From Paenibacillus sp. HB172176 (GTDB lineage: Bacteria > Bacillota > Bacilli > Paenibacillales > Paenibacillaceae), in NCBI RefSeq assembly GCF_011947265.1, contig NZ_JAATHD010000020.1, positions 55,662-119,661 on the forward strand: DNA of 64,000 nt. The letters run 5' to 3'. The notes below the pieces were generated by a model. That model was not told the DNA's origin. It searched no databases and saw only the letters and a list, made by a program, of their open reading frames with translations. The first letter of the stretch is position 1. Every line of letters starts with the position of its first letter. The position numbers and the translations under genes are program-made. Below are positions 7,812-17,794 of this stretch, in pieces.

Positions 7812-8621
7812 TTATTCCTCGCCGCTCTGACAATGCGGGCAAATCGCTGTCTTGCGCTTCGCAACCAGGATACGTTCAATCCTATGACCGCAACGCTCGC
7901 AAGGCTTGCCTTCCCTGCCGCTTACCTTCAAATAATCTTTGAAGCCTCCGGTAAGACTGTCATTCGCGAACATAGGATGGTCCCCCGTGCCTCCGTGCGC
8001 GATCGCTTCGCGCAAAATTTCGGTCGTGGCATGAAACAGTCGCTCCCAATTGTCCTCCGACAAAGCTGACAACTTGGAAGCGGGCGAAAGTCTGGCCGCA
8101 TACGCTATTTCATCCGCATACAACGAACCTATTCCCGCTATGGCGCTCCTGTCCATTAATGCGGATTTGAGTCCTTTTCGCGAAGAGGAGAAGCGTGCCT
8201 TGAATCTTGCAGGAGTAAGCCGTTTGTCGAGCGGATCGATGCCGAAGCTTTTCATCTCCGTCTCAAGCTCCTTCACTGATTTCAAATACAAATCTTCCAT
8301 GGTTAAACCAAAGAAATGCAAATGACGATCCTCAAATTCGATGGTAATCGAAGGCTTTTCGCCCAGTTCCTCATCGGATGAAGAGCAATACATAAAGCTT
8401 CCATCGCTCATCGCCATCATTAATCGTTTTCCGTTATCGAGGTGAAACACCAGATAAGGTCCGCGTCTCTCCACGAACCAAATCATCTTGCCCTTTAACT
8501 CGAGAGCCATCGCATGCTCCCGCTCCCTGTCCGAGGTTGTTTTGAAGTCTGTTATTAGAGCGCCGGCGAATCTCTCCGCAAGCATCGCTCTGTATATTTC
8601 CAATTCCGGCAATTCGCGCAT
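7812..8621 (-). CDS. Fpg/Nei-family DNA glycosylase homologue lacking the N-terminal proline
   Basis: 269 residues, full length for MutM/Fpg. The protein begins MRELPELE where catalytic Fpg begins MPELPEVE, so the Pro nucleophile is Arg while the following Glu is kept. The beta-hairpin lysine (RRxKYL in Fpg) is Pro55 in RRGPYLVF. The helix-two-turn-helix is kept but reads AGIGSLYADE instead of GxGNIYADE. The C-terminal zinc finger is intact (CERC ... KRKTAICPHCQ). DNA binding is therefore likely, but classical glycosylase/lyase chemistry is doubtful. Start: the ATG at 8621 with GGAGGG about 11 nt upstream; no alternative start restores a Pro. It is followed closely by the cREC-like gene. Confidence 0.85.
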   Translation of the reverse strand: MRELPELEIYRAMLAERFAGALITDFKTTSDREREHAMALELKGKMIWFVERRGPYLVFHLDNGKRLMMAMSDGSFMYCSSSDEELGEKPSITIEFEDRHLHFFGLTMEDLYLKSVKELETEMKSFGIDPLDKRLTPARFKARFSSSRKGLKSALMDRSAIAGIGSLYADEIAYAARLSPASKLSALSEDNWERLFHATTEILREAIAHGGTGDHPMFANDSLTGGFKDYLKVSGREGKPCERCGHRIERILVAKRKTAICPHCQSGEE

Positions 8622-8665
8622 CTGGTCTTCATCCCTCCCTGCTTCTTACAACATATGATCGATTG

Positions 8666-9472
8666 TTATCGAATGTTAGTAACCGCTGTCATTAATATAT
8701 CCAAATTGTTGCATATAAGATCCGGTCTGCAGCCTGCAGCCTGAGCATATTTTTCATAATTATCCGCAGTCGTAAGCCCCGTCAGCACCAGTATCGTGCC
8801 GCAGCCGGCCGCTTTTCCCGCCGCGATATCCGTAGCGATATTGTCTCCCACCATCCATGTTTCGTCGCTTGGGAGTCCCAGCCGCTGCAAGGCGTAATTC
8901 ATCAAAATGGGCGAAGGCTTGCCAATTACGACAGGCTCTATGCCGCTCGCCGCTTGCAGCATGGCGCCGATTGAGCCCGCTCCCGGAATCAAGCCGTCGG
9001 TCGACGGAAGCAGTAAATCAGGATTCGTCATAATTGACCGTGCGCCTTCGCGAATATAACGAACGGCCTCTGCGCCGCGTTCGTAACGAAAGCCTCGATC
9101 GATGCCTTGTACGACAAAATCCGGCATCTCCTCCGTCAACTCGAGGCCGGCATGCGCGAGCTCCGAACGCAAGCCCTCTTCGCCAATGACGAAGACAGAG
9201 GCTCCTTCCTTCTCTTTGCTAATATAGTCGGCAGCCGCCTGCGCGGATGTGCAGACGAGCTCTGAATTCGCTGGTATGCCCATAGCCGACAGCTTGTCCG
9301 CTACTTGCTCCGGCGTTGCGGAAGAATTATTCGTTACGAAACGGTAGGGCATTTCCGTCGCAATCAGCATTTCAATGAAACGATCCGCATTTTCGATAGG
9401 TTTCGCGCCGTGATACAGCGTGCCGTCAAGATCGATTAACAATCCTTTTAAAGCAGGCAATTGTTGTTGCAT
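8666..9472 (-). CDS. HAD-superfamily sugar/nucleotide phosphatase, NagD/YutF type
   Basis: 268 residues. HAD motif I is LLIDLDGTLYHG, motif II is RFVTNNSS, the motif III lysine is in VIGKPSP, and motif IV is WMVGDNIATDI. The large C2 cap between residues about 75 and 190 is typical of the NagD/AraL/YutF group. These cytosolic Mg-dependent phosphatases dephosphorylate sugar phosphates or nucleoside monophosphates with broad specificity. The closest B. subtilis match by memory is YutF. It starts at an ATG with AGGAG 9 nt upstream and is 25 nt from the next upstream gene, mrfB. Confidence 0.9.
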   Translation of the reverse strand: MQQQLPALKGLLIDLDGTLYHGAKPIENADRFIEMLIATEMPYRFVTNNSSATPEQVADKLSAMGIPANSELVCTSAQAAADYISKEKEGASVFVIGEEGLRSELAHAGLELTEEMPDFVVQGIDRGFRYERGAEAVRYIREGARSIMTNPDLLLPSTDGLIPGAGSIGAMLQAASGIEPVVIGKPSPILMNYALQRLGLPSDETWMVGDNIATDIAAGKAAGCGTILVLTGLTTADNYEKYAQAAGCRPDLICNNLDILMTAVTNIR

Positions 9473-9496
9473 CTATATGTACTCCTATCCCTTATC

Positions 9497-10795
9497 TTAA
9501 GACTTTCGTTCCAGCTTACGCTCCAGTCGATCCAATCGTTTGCGAAGCTGCTGAACCATCTCTCTTCGTTTCTTGTCATGCCGTTCGTAAGAAAATCGGA
9601 CTTCCGCCCGCTGGAGCGCCTCGCAAGCCAAGACTTGCGCGTTATGCAAATCCCTCAGCTTATGCTCGTAATACATCGCAAGCTCCGTGTAGGATTCATA
9701 GAGAACGGCTCCGAAAGAAGGTCCGGATTGCGTTATGGCTTTCTGCCACAATAACACAGCCCGCTCCCAATTTCCAGCCTTCTTGTCTCTTGCCGCCAGC
9801 ATGACGAGGGCCGACGGATAGGCAGATGGCTGATTAAGCGCCAAACCGAATAGCTCCTGGGGCAAGTCTGTCATATGCATCTTCTCCAGCCATAATCCGG
9901 TACGAATCAATTCTTCCCCCTCTGACGGATAGGGCAAGCGCCGGAACAGATCCCCGCGCAGCAAGCTTCCGAATCGAATCGACAGACAGACCAGACTCAG
10001 CAGATCGCTTGCATTGTGCTCGAACACGCCCCGCAGCGGAGCCGGCTCCCCATCGGACAAGAATTGAAAGTACAACTGGGGAGCCAGAGATCCTGGCACA
10101 TCATCCTCCCGGATAATGCCTAGACGTTCCTCTTCAATATAGCTTAGCTTGCAAGAAGCAAGCGTATTGCGCCATAAGGCTCGCGAGGGATGCAGGAAAT
10201 CCAGATGCAGAGGCTCCCAGCGTCTCGGATTGATGCCGTTCATGATCATGCGGCTCTGCACTAAAGGCCAATCGAAGGTCTTTCCGTTATAAGTAGCCAA
10301 ATAATCGAATGACTGGAGCCTGTCGCATAATGCCCGCAACATGGCATATTCCTCTGCGGGATGTCTGATGAAGGATTGCTCTACGATGAACGAATCGCCT
10401 TCCCTATAAGCCGTTCCCACCATAAATGGCACATTTCCCGCTCCGACGCCGAGGCCGGTTGTCTCCAAATCCAGATAGAAAATTCGGTCCGCGTCAACGG
10501 ACTTCGCTTCCGGGTGAAAGGCCTGCAGCCCGCCGGCCGCTTCGCTTAACTCGCCAATCTGATGTGTGCCGTGACGATGTGTCGGCGAAAAGCTCTGCTT
10601 TCGTACAAGGTACGAGCCATGAGGCGTATTTGCAAGCGTTACTCCCATCTGGCCCCAAGCGGAATGAAGACTTTCCGCTTCTTCAACCGCTTGATCATAT
10701 TCGGCGGTTTCCTCTTGCTTCAATGCTTCCCGCTCTGTTGCGTTATCGGCAGAGGCGCCTCTCAAGCGGTTCATTCGATTGCGCAAGCCGCTCAT
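9497..10795 (-). CDS. mrfB: DEDDh-type 3'-5' exonuclease YprB/MrfB
   Basis: 432 residues from the ATG at 10795, which overlaps the mrfA stop as ATGA; a longer reading is possible but less likely. The central RNase H-like domain shows YLDLETTGLG (DxE), then ATYNGKTFDWP, HLDFLHPSRALW and a late EHNASDLLSL (HxxxD), which fits a DEDDh exonuclease. The C-terminal 150 residues look like TPR-type helices ending in a Lys/Arg-rich tail. B. subtilis YprA/YprB (MrfA/MrfB) repair mitomycin C damage outside UvrABC. The same pairing and order here support the assignment. Confidence 0.9.
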   Translation of the reverse strand: MSGLRNRMNRLRGASADNATEREALKQEETAEYDQAVEEAESLHSAWGQMGVTLANTPHGSYLVRKQSFSPTHRHGTHQIGELSEAAGGLQAFHPEAKSVDADRIFYLDLETTGLGVGAGNVPFMVGTAYREGDSFIVEQSFIRHPAEEYAMLRALCDRLQSFDYLATYNGKTFDWPLVQSRMIMNGINPRRWEPLHLDFLHPSRALWRNTLASCKLSYIEEERLGIIREDDVPGSLAPQLYFQFLSDGEPAPLRGVFEHNASDLLSLVCLSIRFGSLLRGDLFRRLPYPSEGEELIRTGLWLEKMHMTDLPQELFGLALNQPSAYPSALVMLAARDKKAGNWERAVLLWQKAITQSGPSFGAVLYESYTELAMYYEHKLRDLHNAQVLACEALQRAEVRFSYERHDKKRREMVQQLRKRLDRLERKLERKS

Positions 10796-13077
10796 GAACG
10801 ACCACCCGCTTCTACCAGCAAATCCAGAGCCTGCTGCTTGCCAAGCAAGCCTACCTCTTCGATCGGCCCGACGCAAGCCGGGCATCCGCTAAGACAAGTG
10901 CAGGAAATAATTAATGCCTGCGCCCGTTTCAGCAGCTCGTCATGCACATCGAACAATCGTTCGCTAAGACCAATTCCTCCTGGATAGCGGTCATAGAAAT
11001 AAATCGTCGGCCGTTGTGAATGAACGGCCTTCACCTGCGGCACGACGCGAATATCAAAAGGATCGCACATCAGATACAACGGCGCGATATGTACAAGCAC
11101 ATTGGCTATTCCAAGCAGCGCGAACTGCATCTCGTTCTTGCTCTTCCTCGCCGCCGCTTCTTCGCTGAACGAGAACCAGTAACCGCTCGTATGCAGCTCT
11201 TCCTCCGGCAGATGAATCGGACCGGAACCTATGTTCTCATGCGTGCGCAATCTGATTTTTTTGAATATCGTCGCCTTCGCATTAACGGTTACTTCCCCAT
11301 ATTGGCGCAGAAGCTCGCCGGATACCTTCTCCTTGTCCACATGCAGCACCTTCAGCTCCACGGCTAGATTCGCATCCGTATAATAATCGACATCCACCTC
11401 GCGAACATAGGCCTTCTTCTCCGGATAATCCAGCTTCTCCACCTGATATTGCACGCCTTCATGGATGTAGATCGCTTCTTCGTGAACTAGCGTAGGAGCG
11501 CTGAAGCGGTCCACTTCGCCCAGCACACGGTTGTCGTTCGTTCGATCAATAATGATAACATTCTCCTGCGCGGCGGATCGGAGGGAGATATTATGGGCCG
11601 GGAAGGATTGCTCCATCCAGTACCAGCGATCGCCTGCCCGATGCAGAACCTTCTCCTCCGTTAGAAATTCCATCATATCCTCGAGGGATTCGGACCCGAA
11701 AACGTCGCCTTTCTTGAAAGGCAGCTCATATGCGGCGCATTTCACATGATCGATCAGAATAAGCAAATTGTCCGGATGAATCAAAGCCCGCTCCGGCGGC
11801 CTGTTGAAGAAGAAATCCGGATTCTGAATCATATATTGATCCAGAGGGTTGCTGCTCGCAACCATGAACGTAATCGAGCTCTCCTGCCTTCTTCCCGCCC
11901 GTCCCGACTGTTGCCAGGTGCTCGCGATCGTGCCGGGATAACCATTAAGCACGCAAGCTTGCAATTGTCCAATGTCAATGCCGAGCTCCAGCGCGTTCGT
12001 GCTGACAACGCCGCGAATTTCGCCGCTTCGGAGGCCTCTCTCGATCTCTCTTCTAAGCTTGGGGAGATAGCCTCCGCGATAGCCCCGTATCGTCTTCGCA
12101 TCCAGCTTATCGCGAATAAGCTCCTGCAGATAGGTGAGCAAGAGCTCTACGCGAACCCGGCTTCTGGCGAATACAATGGTCTGCACGCCCTGCTTCAGCA
12201 GCAGCCCGGCAAGCTTCTGTGTTTCAAGAACAGAGCTGCGTCTAATGCCAAGCTGAACGTTCACGACCGGAGGATTATAGAACACGATATGCTTCTCGCC
12301 CGTTGGCGCTCCGTTATTCTGAATCAAAGCGACCTTCTCCCCAATTAGCCGCTCCGCATGCTCTCCCGGATTATCAATCGTCGCGGACGCGCAAATGAAT
12401 TGCGGATTCGAGCCGTAGAAGGCGCATATTCGCTTCAATCTGCGGATGACGTTCGCCACATGACTGCCGAATACGCCGCGATAAGCATGCACTTCATCGA
12501 TTACGATATATTTGATATTCTCGAACAGCTTGACCCATTTCGTATGATGCGGAAGAATCGCCGCATGCAGCATATCGGGATTCGTTACGACGATATGACC
12601 CGCGTTGCGAATCGCTGTTCGAACGGTCGGCGGCGTGTCTCCGTCATAGGTATGCGTCTTGATGGACGAGCCCATCAAATCCGCAAGCGCTTGAAGCTCC
12701 GCAACCTGATCCTGCGCGAGCGCCTTCGTCGGGAACAGGTAGAGCGCCCTGCCCTCTTCGTTCTCCAGCAAGCTCTGTATAACGGGAAGATTGTAGCACA
12801 GCGTCTTGCCCGAAGCCGTCGGCGTAACCGCGACGACATGACGACCAGACCTGACCGCTTCGTAAGCCTCCCGTTGATGGGTATATAAAGAATCGATTCC
12901 CCGTGATTGAAGCGCCGCCTTAAGCTTCGGCGACAAATCCGAAGGAAGCGGGCTTACTCGCGCATCTCTGGGCGGCAAGGTTTCCCAATGCGTCACGTTC
13001 ACCATTATCTCTCTGTTGCTCTTGATATGCAGGAGCCATTCTGCGAAATCATCCGCCCTGCCCGTCCATCGATTCAT
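10792..13077 (-). CDS. mrfA: DEAD/DEAH-box DNA helicase YprA/MrfA with DUF1998 domain
   Basis: 761 residues from the ATG at 13077, which is spaced best from GGGGGAGGGG; two earlier in-frame ATGs sit on or before that site. Superfamily 2 motifs: Q-motif region THQREAY, Walker A TPTASGKT, DEVH (motif II), SATI (motif III), FARSR, and QQSGRAGRR (motif VI). The C-terminal DUF1998 part holds the cluster CTCLSGCPACVG, expected to bind zinc. MrfA is a 3'-5' helicase in mitomycin C lesion repair with MrfB, whose gene overlaps its stop codon. Confidence 0.92.
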   Translation of the reverse strand: MNRWTGRADDFAEWLLHIKSNREIMVNVTHWETLPPRDARVSPLPSDLSPKLKAALQSRGIDSLYTHQREAYEAVRSGRHVVAVTPTASGKTLCYNLPVIQSLLENEEGRALYLFPTKALAQDQVAELQALADLMGSSIKTHTYDGDTPPTVRTAIRNAGHIVVTNPDMLHAAILPHHTKWVKLFENIKYIVIDEVHAYRGVFGSHVANVIRRLKRICAFYGSNPQFICASATIDNPGEHAERLIGEKVALIQNNGAPTGEKHIVFYNPPVVNVQLGIRRSSVLETQKLAGLLLKQGVQTIVFARSRVRVELLLTYLQELIRDKLDAKTIRGYRGGYLPKLRREIERGLRSGEIRGVVSTNALELGIDIGQLQACVLNGYPGTIASTWQQSGRAGRRQESSITFMVASSNPLDQYMIQNPDFFFNRPPERALIHPDNLLILIDHVKCAAYELPFKKGDVFGSESLEDMMEFLTEEKVLHRAGDRWYWMEQSFPAHNISLRSAAQENVIIIDRTNDNRVLGEVDRFSAPTLVHEEAIYIHEGVQYQVEKLDYPEKKAYVREVDVDYYTDANLAVELKVLHVDKEKVSGELLRQYGEVTVNAKATIFKKIRLRTHENIGSGPIHLPEEELHTSGYWFSFSEEAAARKSKNEMQFALLGIANVLVHIAPLYLMCDPFDIRVVPQVKAVHSQRPTIYFYDRYPGGIGLSERLFDVHDELLKRAQALIISCTCLSGCPACVGPIEEVGLLGKQQALDLLVEAGGRS

Positions 13078-13179
13078 CGACATCCCCTCCCCCAGATCAC
13101 TCATGAACGAATTTGCACATGATTGACTATCATTTGTTAATTTTTATTTTACAGAATATACGTTCGTGCTGCAACGCCA

Positions 13180-14127
13180 TTATTCGGCAGCTTGTCTTCG
13201 TTTAATGTCAATGAAGCTTAGATCGAGAGCGGCTGTCGTGTTCGGGAATACGGAAGCCGCTTCTTGCTCCAGCAGAGACAACTGCTCATTGCTGTATCTC
13301 CCGCTGAAATGGGTGAGCGCAAGCTGCTTCGCTCCCGCATCCCTCGCGGCGCGAGCGGCTTCCAGCGTCGTGCTGTGACCGAATTCATGCGCCTTCGTCT
13401 CCATGCCCGCGGCAAAGGTTGCTTCATGCACGAGCAAATCCGCCTTCTCCGCAAGCGGCCGCACGCTGGCGCATGGCCTCGTGTCGCCAAGGATCGTTAC
13501 AATTCGTCCCGGCAAAGGCTGATTCGTCACATCCTTGGAATGAACCACGCTTCCATCCGCCAGCGCAACGGATTCGCCGTTTTTCAATTTCCCGAATAGC
13601 GGCCCTTCCTTCACACCCAGCGCTTTCAGTTTTTCAACCAAGAGCTTGCCCGGACAATCTTGCTCGACAATGCGGTAGCCGTAGCAAGGAATACGATGAG
13701 CAAGCGGCATTGCGGTGACCGTAAACTGCGGTTCCTTCACCACCACCTGGGTAGATTCGGTCTCGTTAAGCTCATGTATGACAAGCTCATAATCCAGCGT
13801 GGTGCTCGTCAGCCGGAACACATCTTGAAGATAACTCTTGATCCCCTTCGGGCCATAGAGATGAATCGGCGTCTCTCCGCCGTCGAAGGAGCGACTGCTG
13901 AGGAGACCAGGCAACCCGTAAACATGATCTCCATGCATATGCGTTACGAATACCTTCTCGAGCTTGCTTGGCTTTAGCGGCAGCTGCATGACCTGGTGCT
14001 GCGTCGCTTCACCCGCGTCGAACAGCCACCAATTGCCTTCCCCTTCCGTCATTTGTAACGCCAATCCGCTTACATTGCGATGTTTGTTCGGTCTTCCCGC
14101 TCCCGTTCCCATAAACCACATTCTCAC
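13180..14127 (-). CDS. rnz: ribonuclease Z
   Basis: 315 residues, normal length for bacterial RNase Z. The metallo-beta-lactamase core has H63-M-H65-G-D67-H68, then LAHRIPCYGYR (the RNase Z GYR signature), a LGDTRPC metal ligand and a late LTHFSGRY. It cleaves the 3' trailer from tRNA precursors lacking encoded CCA, in the cytosol as a dimer. It is a stand-alone minus-strand gene preceded by the metH terminator at 14177-14216. Confidence 0.95.
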   Translation of the reverse strand: MRMWFMGTGAGRPNKHRNVSGLALQMTEGEGNWWLFDAGEATQHQVMQLPLKPSKLEKVFVTHMHGDHVYGLPGLLSSRSFDGGETPIHLYGPKGIKSYLQDVFRLTSTTLDYELVIHELNETESTQVVVKEPQFTVTAMPLAHRIPCYGYRIVEQDCPGKLLVEKLKALGVKEGPLFGKLKNGESVALADGSVVHSKDVTNQPLPGRIVTILGDTRPCASVRPLAEKADLLVHEATFAAGMETKAHEFGHSTTLEAARAARDAGAKQLALTHFSGRYSNEQLSLLEQEAASVFPNTTAALDLSFIDIKRRQAAE

Positions 14128-14176
14128 AAGGATGCACCTCTGTCTCTGGCATATCTTACAACATTCAAGTGAAAAG

Positions 14177-14216
14177 GAGCCTTCCGCGCGAGCATGGCTC
14201 CATTCGCGGAAGGCTC
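14177..14216 (-). terminator. terminator hairpin after metH
   Basis: A 12-bp perfect inverted repeat (14177-14188 with 14205-14216) is followed on the minus strand by a short CTTTTC run. The stem is strong but the T-run is weak. Confidence 0.6.
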
Positions 14217-14252
14217 AATCGATCGTTCAGCACTCTGACATCATCTTTCGTT

Positions 14253-17200
14253 CTATACTTTCTCTACATTGAAATATTGCGCTTCCGGATGCGCGAACAC
14301 CATCGCGGACACGGACGCTTCCGGCTCCATCATGAATCCGTCGGTCAGCTCGACGCCGATATCCTCCGGCTTCATCAGTTGGAACAGCGGCTCCTGATCC
14401 TCCAGATTCGGACATGCCGGATATCCGAAGGAAACGCGGATGCCTTGATAACGCGCCCCGTGACGCTGCTTCATCGTCATCTCGGCAGGATCCGGGTAGC
14501 CGCATATATCTCGCATCATATGATGCACGCGTTCGGCCAGTCCCTCGGCAACCTCAAGTGCGACGGATTGCAGTGCATGCGAACGCAGATAGTCGCCATT
14601 ATCCTTCCACTGGCTCGCCTTCTCGCGAATGCCATGCCCGGCCGTGACGACGAGAAATCCGACATAATCCATCGTACCGCTCTCGACTGTTTTCAAATAA
14701 TCGGCCAAGCAAAGGTAAGGCTCCACTTGCTGTCTCGGGAAGGTGAATCGCTTGATCTCCTTCGAATGATCCCCGGGATCGTAGATCACAATGTCGTCTC
14801 CCGACGCCTGAGCCGGGAAGAATCGGTACATGCCATGCGCTTTAATATAGCCCTCGCGATGTCCCTCTTCCAGAATCGCGTCCACTGTCCCTTTCAGTTG
14901 AACGGCCTTCTCGTTGCCCTCTGCCAGCAGGTTATCCACATTCCCCTTCAAACCGAGATGATGGCCGAGCAGCATCTGCATATTCACATAAGGAATAATA
15001 TGCGGAATCGGCACGTCCCGTAAAATGTGACGATCCAAATCCGGAGGGCTGAATACCGGGGCATCCGGAGAAATCTTCGACCTCACCGCCCGCGTCAGCT
15101 TCGGCATTGGCTTCGCCACAGCTTCCTCGCTCGCGGCCGCCGCTTTGTATGCCGCCATTTCCTCCTCATAGAGCTTCCTGGAATCGGGATTCATCAGCTT
15201 GTTCGCAATATCGAGACCGTCCATCGCGTCCTTCGCGTAGAGAACGAGGCCGTCGTATTCTGGTCCGATTCTCGTCTTTGTGAATTTGCGCGTAAGCGCG
15301 GCGCCGCCGACAAGAATCGGCGCGTCAATGCCTGCGCTGCGCATATCCTGCGCCGTAATGACCATCTGCTGGGCGGATTTGACCAGCAGGCCGGAGAGTC
15401 CGATCGCATCCGCCTTCTCCTTGCGATAAGCTTCAATAAGCTGATCCGGCGGAACCTTGATGCCGAGATTTATAATTTTGTACCCGTTGTTGGAAAGAAT
15501 GATCTCTACGAGGTTCTTGCCGATGTCATGCACATCGCCCTTCACCGTCGCCAGAATGATCTTTCCTTTGACGGAGGATTCATTCTTCTCCATGAACGGC
15601 TCCAGATAGCTCACGGAGGCCTTCATTACTTCAGCGCTCTGCAGCACCTCGGCCACAATCAATTCGTTGTTGTTGAACAGTCTGCCGACCTCTTCCATGC
15701 CTTTCATGAGCGGCCCGTTAATGACCTCAAGCGGAGAATATTTCTTCAGCGCCTCGTCCAAATCCGGAAGAAGTCCTTCCTTGGTTCCTTCAATGATATA
15801 GGAGCCCAACCGCTCTTCGAGCGTCAACGTCGAGATTTTCTCCTTCTTCTCGACCTTCTTGTTGCGGAAAGCCGCGACAAACGCCGCCAGCGTATCATCA
15901 TTGGTGTTATAGATCAAATCCTCGGCAAGCTTCCGCTCTTCTTCCGAGATCGAAGCATAGCGCTCCAGCTTCTCCGTATTCACGATCGCATAGTCGAGTC
16001 CAGCCTTCGTGGCATGGTAGAGATAAACGGAGTTCAACACCTCGCGCCCCGCATCCGGAAGACCAAACGATATATTGCTGAGTCCAAGAATCGTTTTCGT
16101 TTGCGGATATTTCTCCTTGATCAGCTTAATGCCCTCCAAGGTCTCAACCGCGGAGCCGATATATTGCGGATCGCCCGAGCCAATCGGGAACATGTTCGGA
16201 TCGAAGATGATATCCGACGGATTAACGCCGTATTTCTCCACGAGCAGCTTGTACGAACGATCAGCGACCTCAACCTTCGCTTCCCTCGATACCGCTTGTC
16301 CGCGTTCATCAATGAGGATCATAACGACGGCCGCTCCATATCGATGAATAAGCGGGACGATCTGTTCGAACTTGGACTCGCCGTCCTCCAGATTGATGGA
16401 GTTGATAATCGCTTTGCCCTGCGAATATTTCAGACCCAGCTCGATAATATGATCATAGGTCGAATCAAGCATAAGCGGCGCCTTGATCTTCTTGGCTACC
16501 TGCGGCAGAAATTGATGCACCGCATTCGCCTCGTCAATATCGGTGTCCTGCAGGTTGATGTCGATAACATGAGCGCCGCCCTTCACCTGTGACCTGGCGA
16601 TTTCGGACGCTTCGTCGTACTTCTCTTCCTTCAACAGGCGCTTGAATTTGCGCGAGCCGGATATATTCGTTCTCTCGCCAATCATTATCGGACGATTATC
16701 CGCTTCGATGAACACCGTGTCGATGCCCGATACCGCATCGGGATGAGCCCCCTGCTTCGATCGGGGAGCGTAATTCTTCATCGTCTCCGCCAGCGCTCTC
16801 ACATGGGCAGGCGTCGTTCCGCAGCAGCCGCCGGCGATATTGATCCAGCCCTGCTCCGCGAATGCCGCCATCTTCTTCGCGAGCGATTCCGGCGATTCAT
16901 GATAATGACCGTTCTCGTCCGGCAGACCCGCATTCGGATAACAGCTGATTGCCGCGCTCGATATGTCGCTCAACGAGCGGATATGATCTCGCATGAACTC
17001 TGGACCTGTCGCGCAGTTAAGACCGATCGAAATCGGCTTCAGATGCTCCAGAGAAATATAGAAGGCTTCAATCGTCTGTCCAGCCAGCGTCGTGCCCATT
17101 GGTTCGATCGTGCCGGAGATCATAATTGGAAGCTCCTTGCCCGTCGTCTCGAACGCCTTGCGAATGCCGATGCTTCCCGCCTTCACATTCAGTGTATCCT

Positions 17201-17693
17201 GCGAGGTTTCGAGCAGCATCGCGTCGACATCCCCTTCTATGAGCGCAAGAGCTTGCTCGTAATAGGTGTCCACCAACTCGTCGAACGTCACGCCTCCCGT
17301 AACCGAAAGCGTCTTCGTCGTCGGACCGAGCGCTCCCGCTACGAAACGAGGCTTGTCGGGCGTGCTGTATTTATCCGCCGCGGCGCGGGCGAGCTTCGCC
17401 GCGGCCAGGTTAATCTCCCGCGCTTTTTCAGGTATATCGTATTCGGCGAGAACCAGACTAGTCGCCCCGAACGTATTCGTCTCGAGAATGTCCGCGCCCG
17501 CCTCCAGGTATTGCTCATGTATCGATTGAATGACATCCGGTCTGGTCAGAACGAGCATCTCGTTACAGCCGTCGAGCTCTGCGCCTCCGAAATCTTCCTC
17601 TTTCAAATCCGCTCCTTGAATCATTGTGCCCATCGCGCCGTCCATTATTAGAATGCGTTCCTTGAGCAGCTGCTGCATTGTTGGTCTTGACAA
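14253..17693 (-). CDS. metH: cobalamin-dependent methionine synthase
   Basis: 1146 residues, close to the family length. The TTG at 17693 is taken as start, with GGAAGGG about 10 nt upstream; an ATG five codons later is possible. Domains in order: homocysteine-binding barrel (about 1-320; zinc cysteines in LNCATG and GGCCGTTP), pterin-binding methyltetrahydrofolate domain (about 330-600), helical cap and B12-binding domain with GDVHDIGKN (DxHxxG), and C-terminal SAM-dependent activation domain containing RVSFGYPACP. It transfers the methyl group of 5-methyl-THF to homocysteine. No S-box or T-box leader fits in the 136 nt upstream. The divergent neighbour is mtnD, of methionine salvage. Confidence 0.97.
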   Translation of the reverse strand: MSRPTMQQLLKERILIMDGAMGTMIQGADLKEEDFGGAELDGCNEMLVLTRPDVIQSIHEQYLEAGADILETNTFGATSLVLAEYDIPEKAREINLAAAKLARAAADKYSTPDKPRFVAGALGPTTKTLSVTGGVTFDELVDTYYEQALALIEGDVDAMLLETSQDTLNVKAGSIGIRKAFETTGKELPIMISGTIEPMGTTLAGQTIEAFYISLEHLKPISIGLNCATGPEFMRDHIRSLSDISSAAISCYPNAGLPDENGHYHESPESLAKKMAAFAEQGWINIAGGCCGTTPAHVRALAETMKNYAPRSKQGAHPDAVSGIDTVFIEADNRPIMIGERTNISGSRKFKRLLKEEKYDEASEIARSQVKGGAHVIDINLQDTDIDEANAVHQFLPQVAKKIKAPLMLDSTYDHIIELGLKYSQGKAIINSINLEDGESKFEQIVPLIHRYGAAVVMILIDERGQAVSREAKVEVADRSYKLLVEKYGVNPSDIIFDPNMFPIGSGDPQYIGSAVETLEGIKLIKEKYPQTKTILGLSNISFGLPDAGREVLNSVYLYHATKAGLDYAIVNTEKLERYASISEEERKLAEDLIYNTNDDTLAAFVAAFRNKKVEKKEKISTLTLEERLGSYIIEGTKEGLLPDLDEALKKYSPLEVINGPLMKGMEEVGRLFNNNELIVAEVLQSAEVMKASVSYLEPFMEKNESSVKGKIILATVKGDVHDIGKNLVEIILSNNGYKIINLGIKVPPDQLIEAYRKEKADAIGLSGLLVKSAQQMVITAQDMRSAGIDAPILVGGAALTRKFTKTRIGPEYDGLVLYAKDAMDGLDIANKLMNPDSRKLYEEEMAAYKAAAASEEAVAKPMPKLTRAVRSKISPDAPVFSPPDLDRHILRDVPIPHIIPYVNMQMLLGHHLGLKGNVDNLLAEGNEKAVQLKGTVDAILEEGHREGYIKAHGMYRFFPAQASGDDIVIYDPGDHSKEIKRFTFPRQQVEPYLCLADYLKTVESGTMDYVGFLVVTAGHGIREKASQWKDNGDYLRSHALQSVALEVAEGLAERVHHMMRDICGYPDPAEMTMKQRHGARYQGIRVSFGYPACPNLEDQEPLFQLMKPEDIGVELTDGFMMEPEASVSAMVFAHPEAQYFNVEKV

Positions 17694-17765
17694 TTCGCTA
17701 CACCCTTCCCAAAATCATTACCCACTAGTTTAGCAGAATCCCCCGGTGATGAAAAGGAACATACA

Positions 17766-17794
17766 TCGACATTGATTATGATTTGTTTTATAAT
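17766..17794 (+). promoter_or_regulatory. sigma-A promoter for mtnD
   Basis: TCGACA (17766-17771), a 17-nt spacer, and TATAAT (17789-17794). Five of six bases match at -35 and all six at -10. It lies about 40 nt before the mtnD start, in the metH-mtnD divergent region. Confidence 0.75.

Noticed and set aside
15027..16592. 521-codon plus-strand open frame
   Set aside because: It mirrors metH, with Arg/Leu/His-rich antisense composition and no domain.
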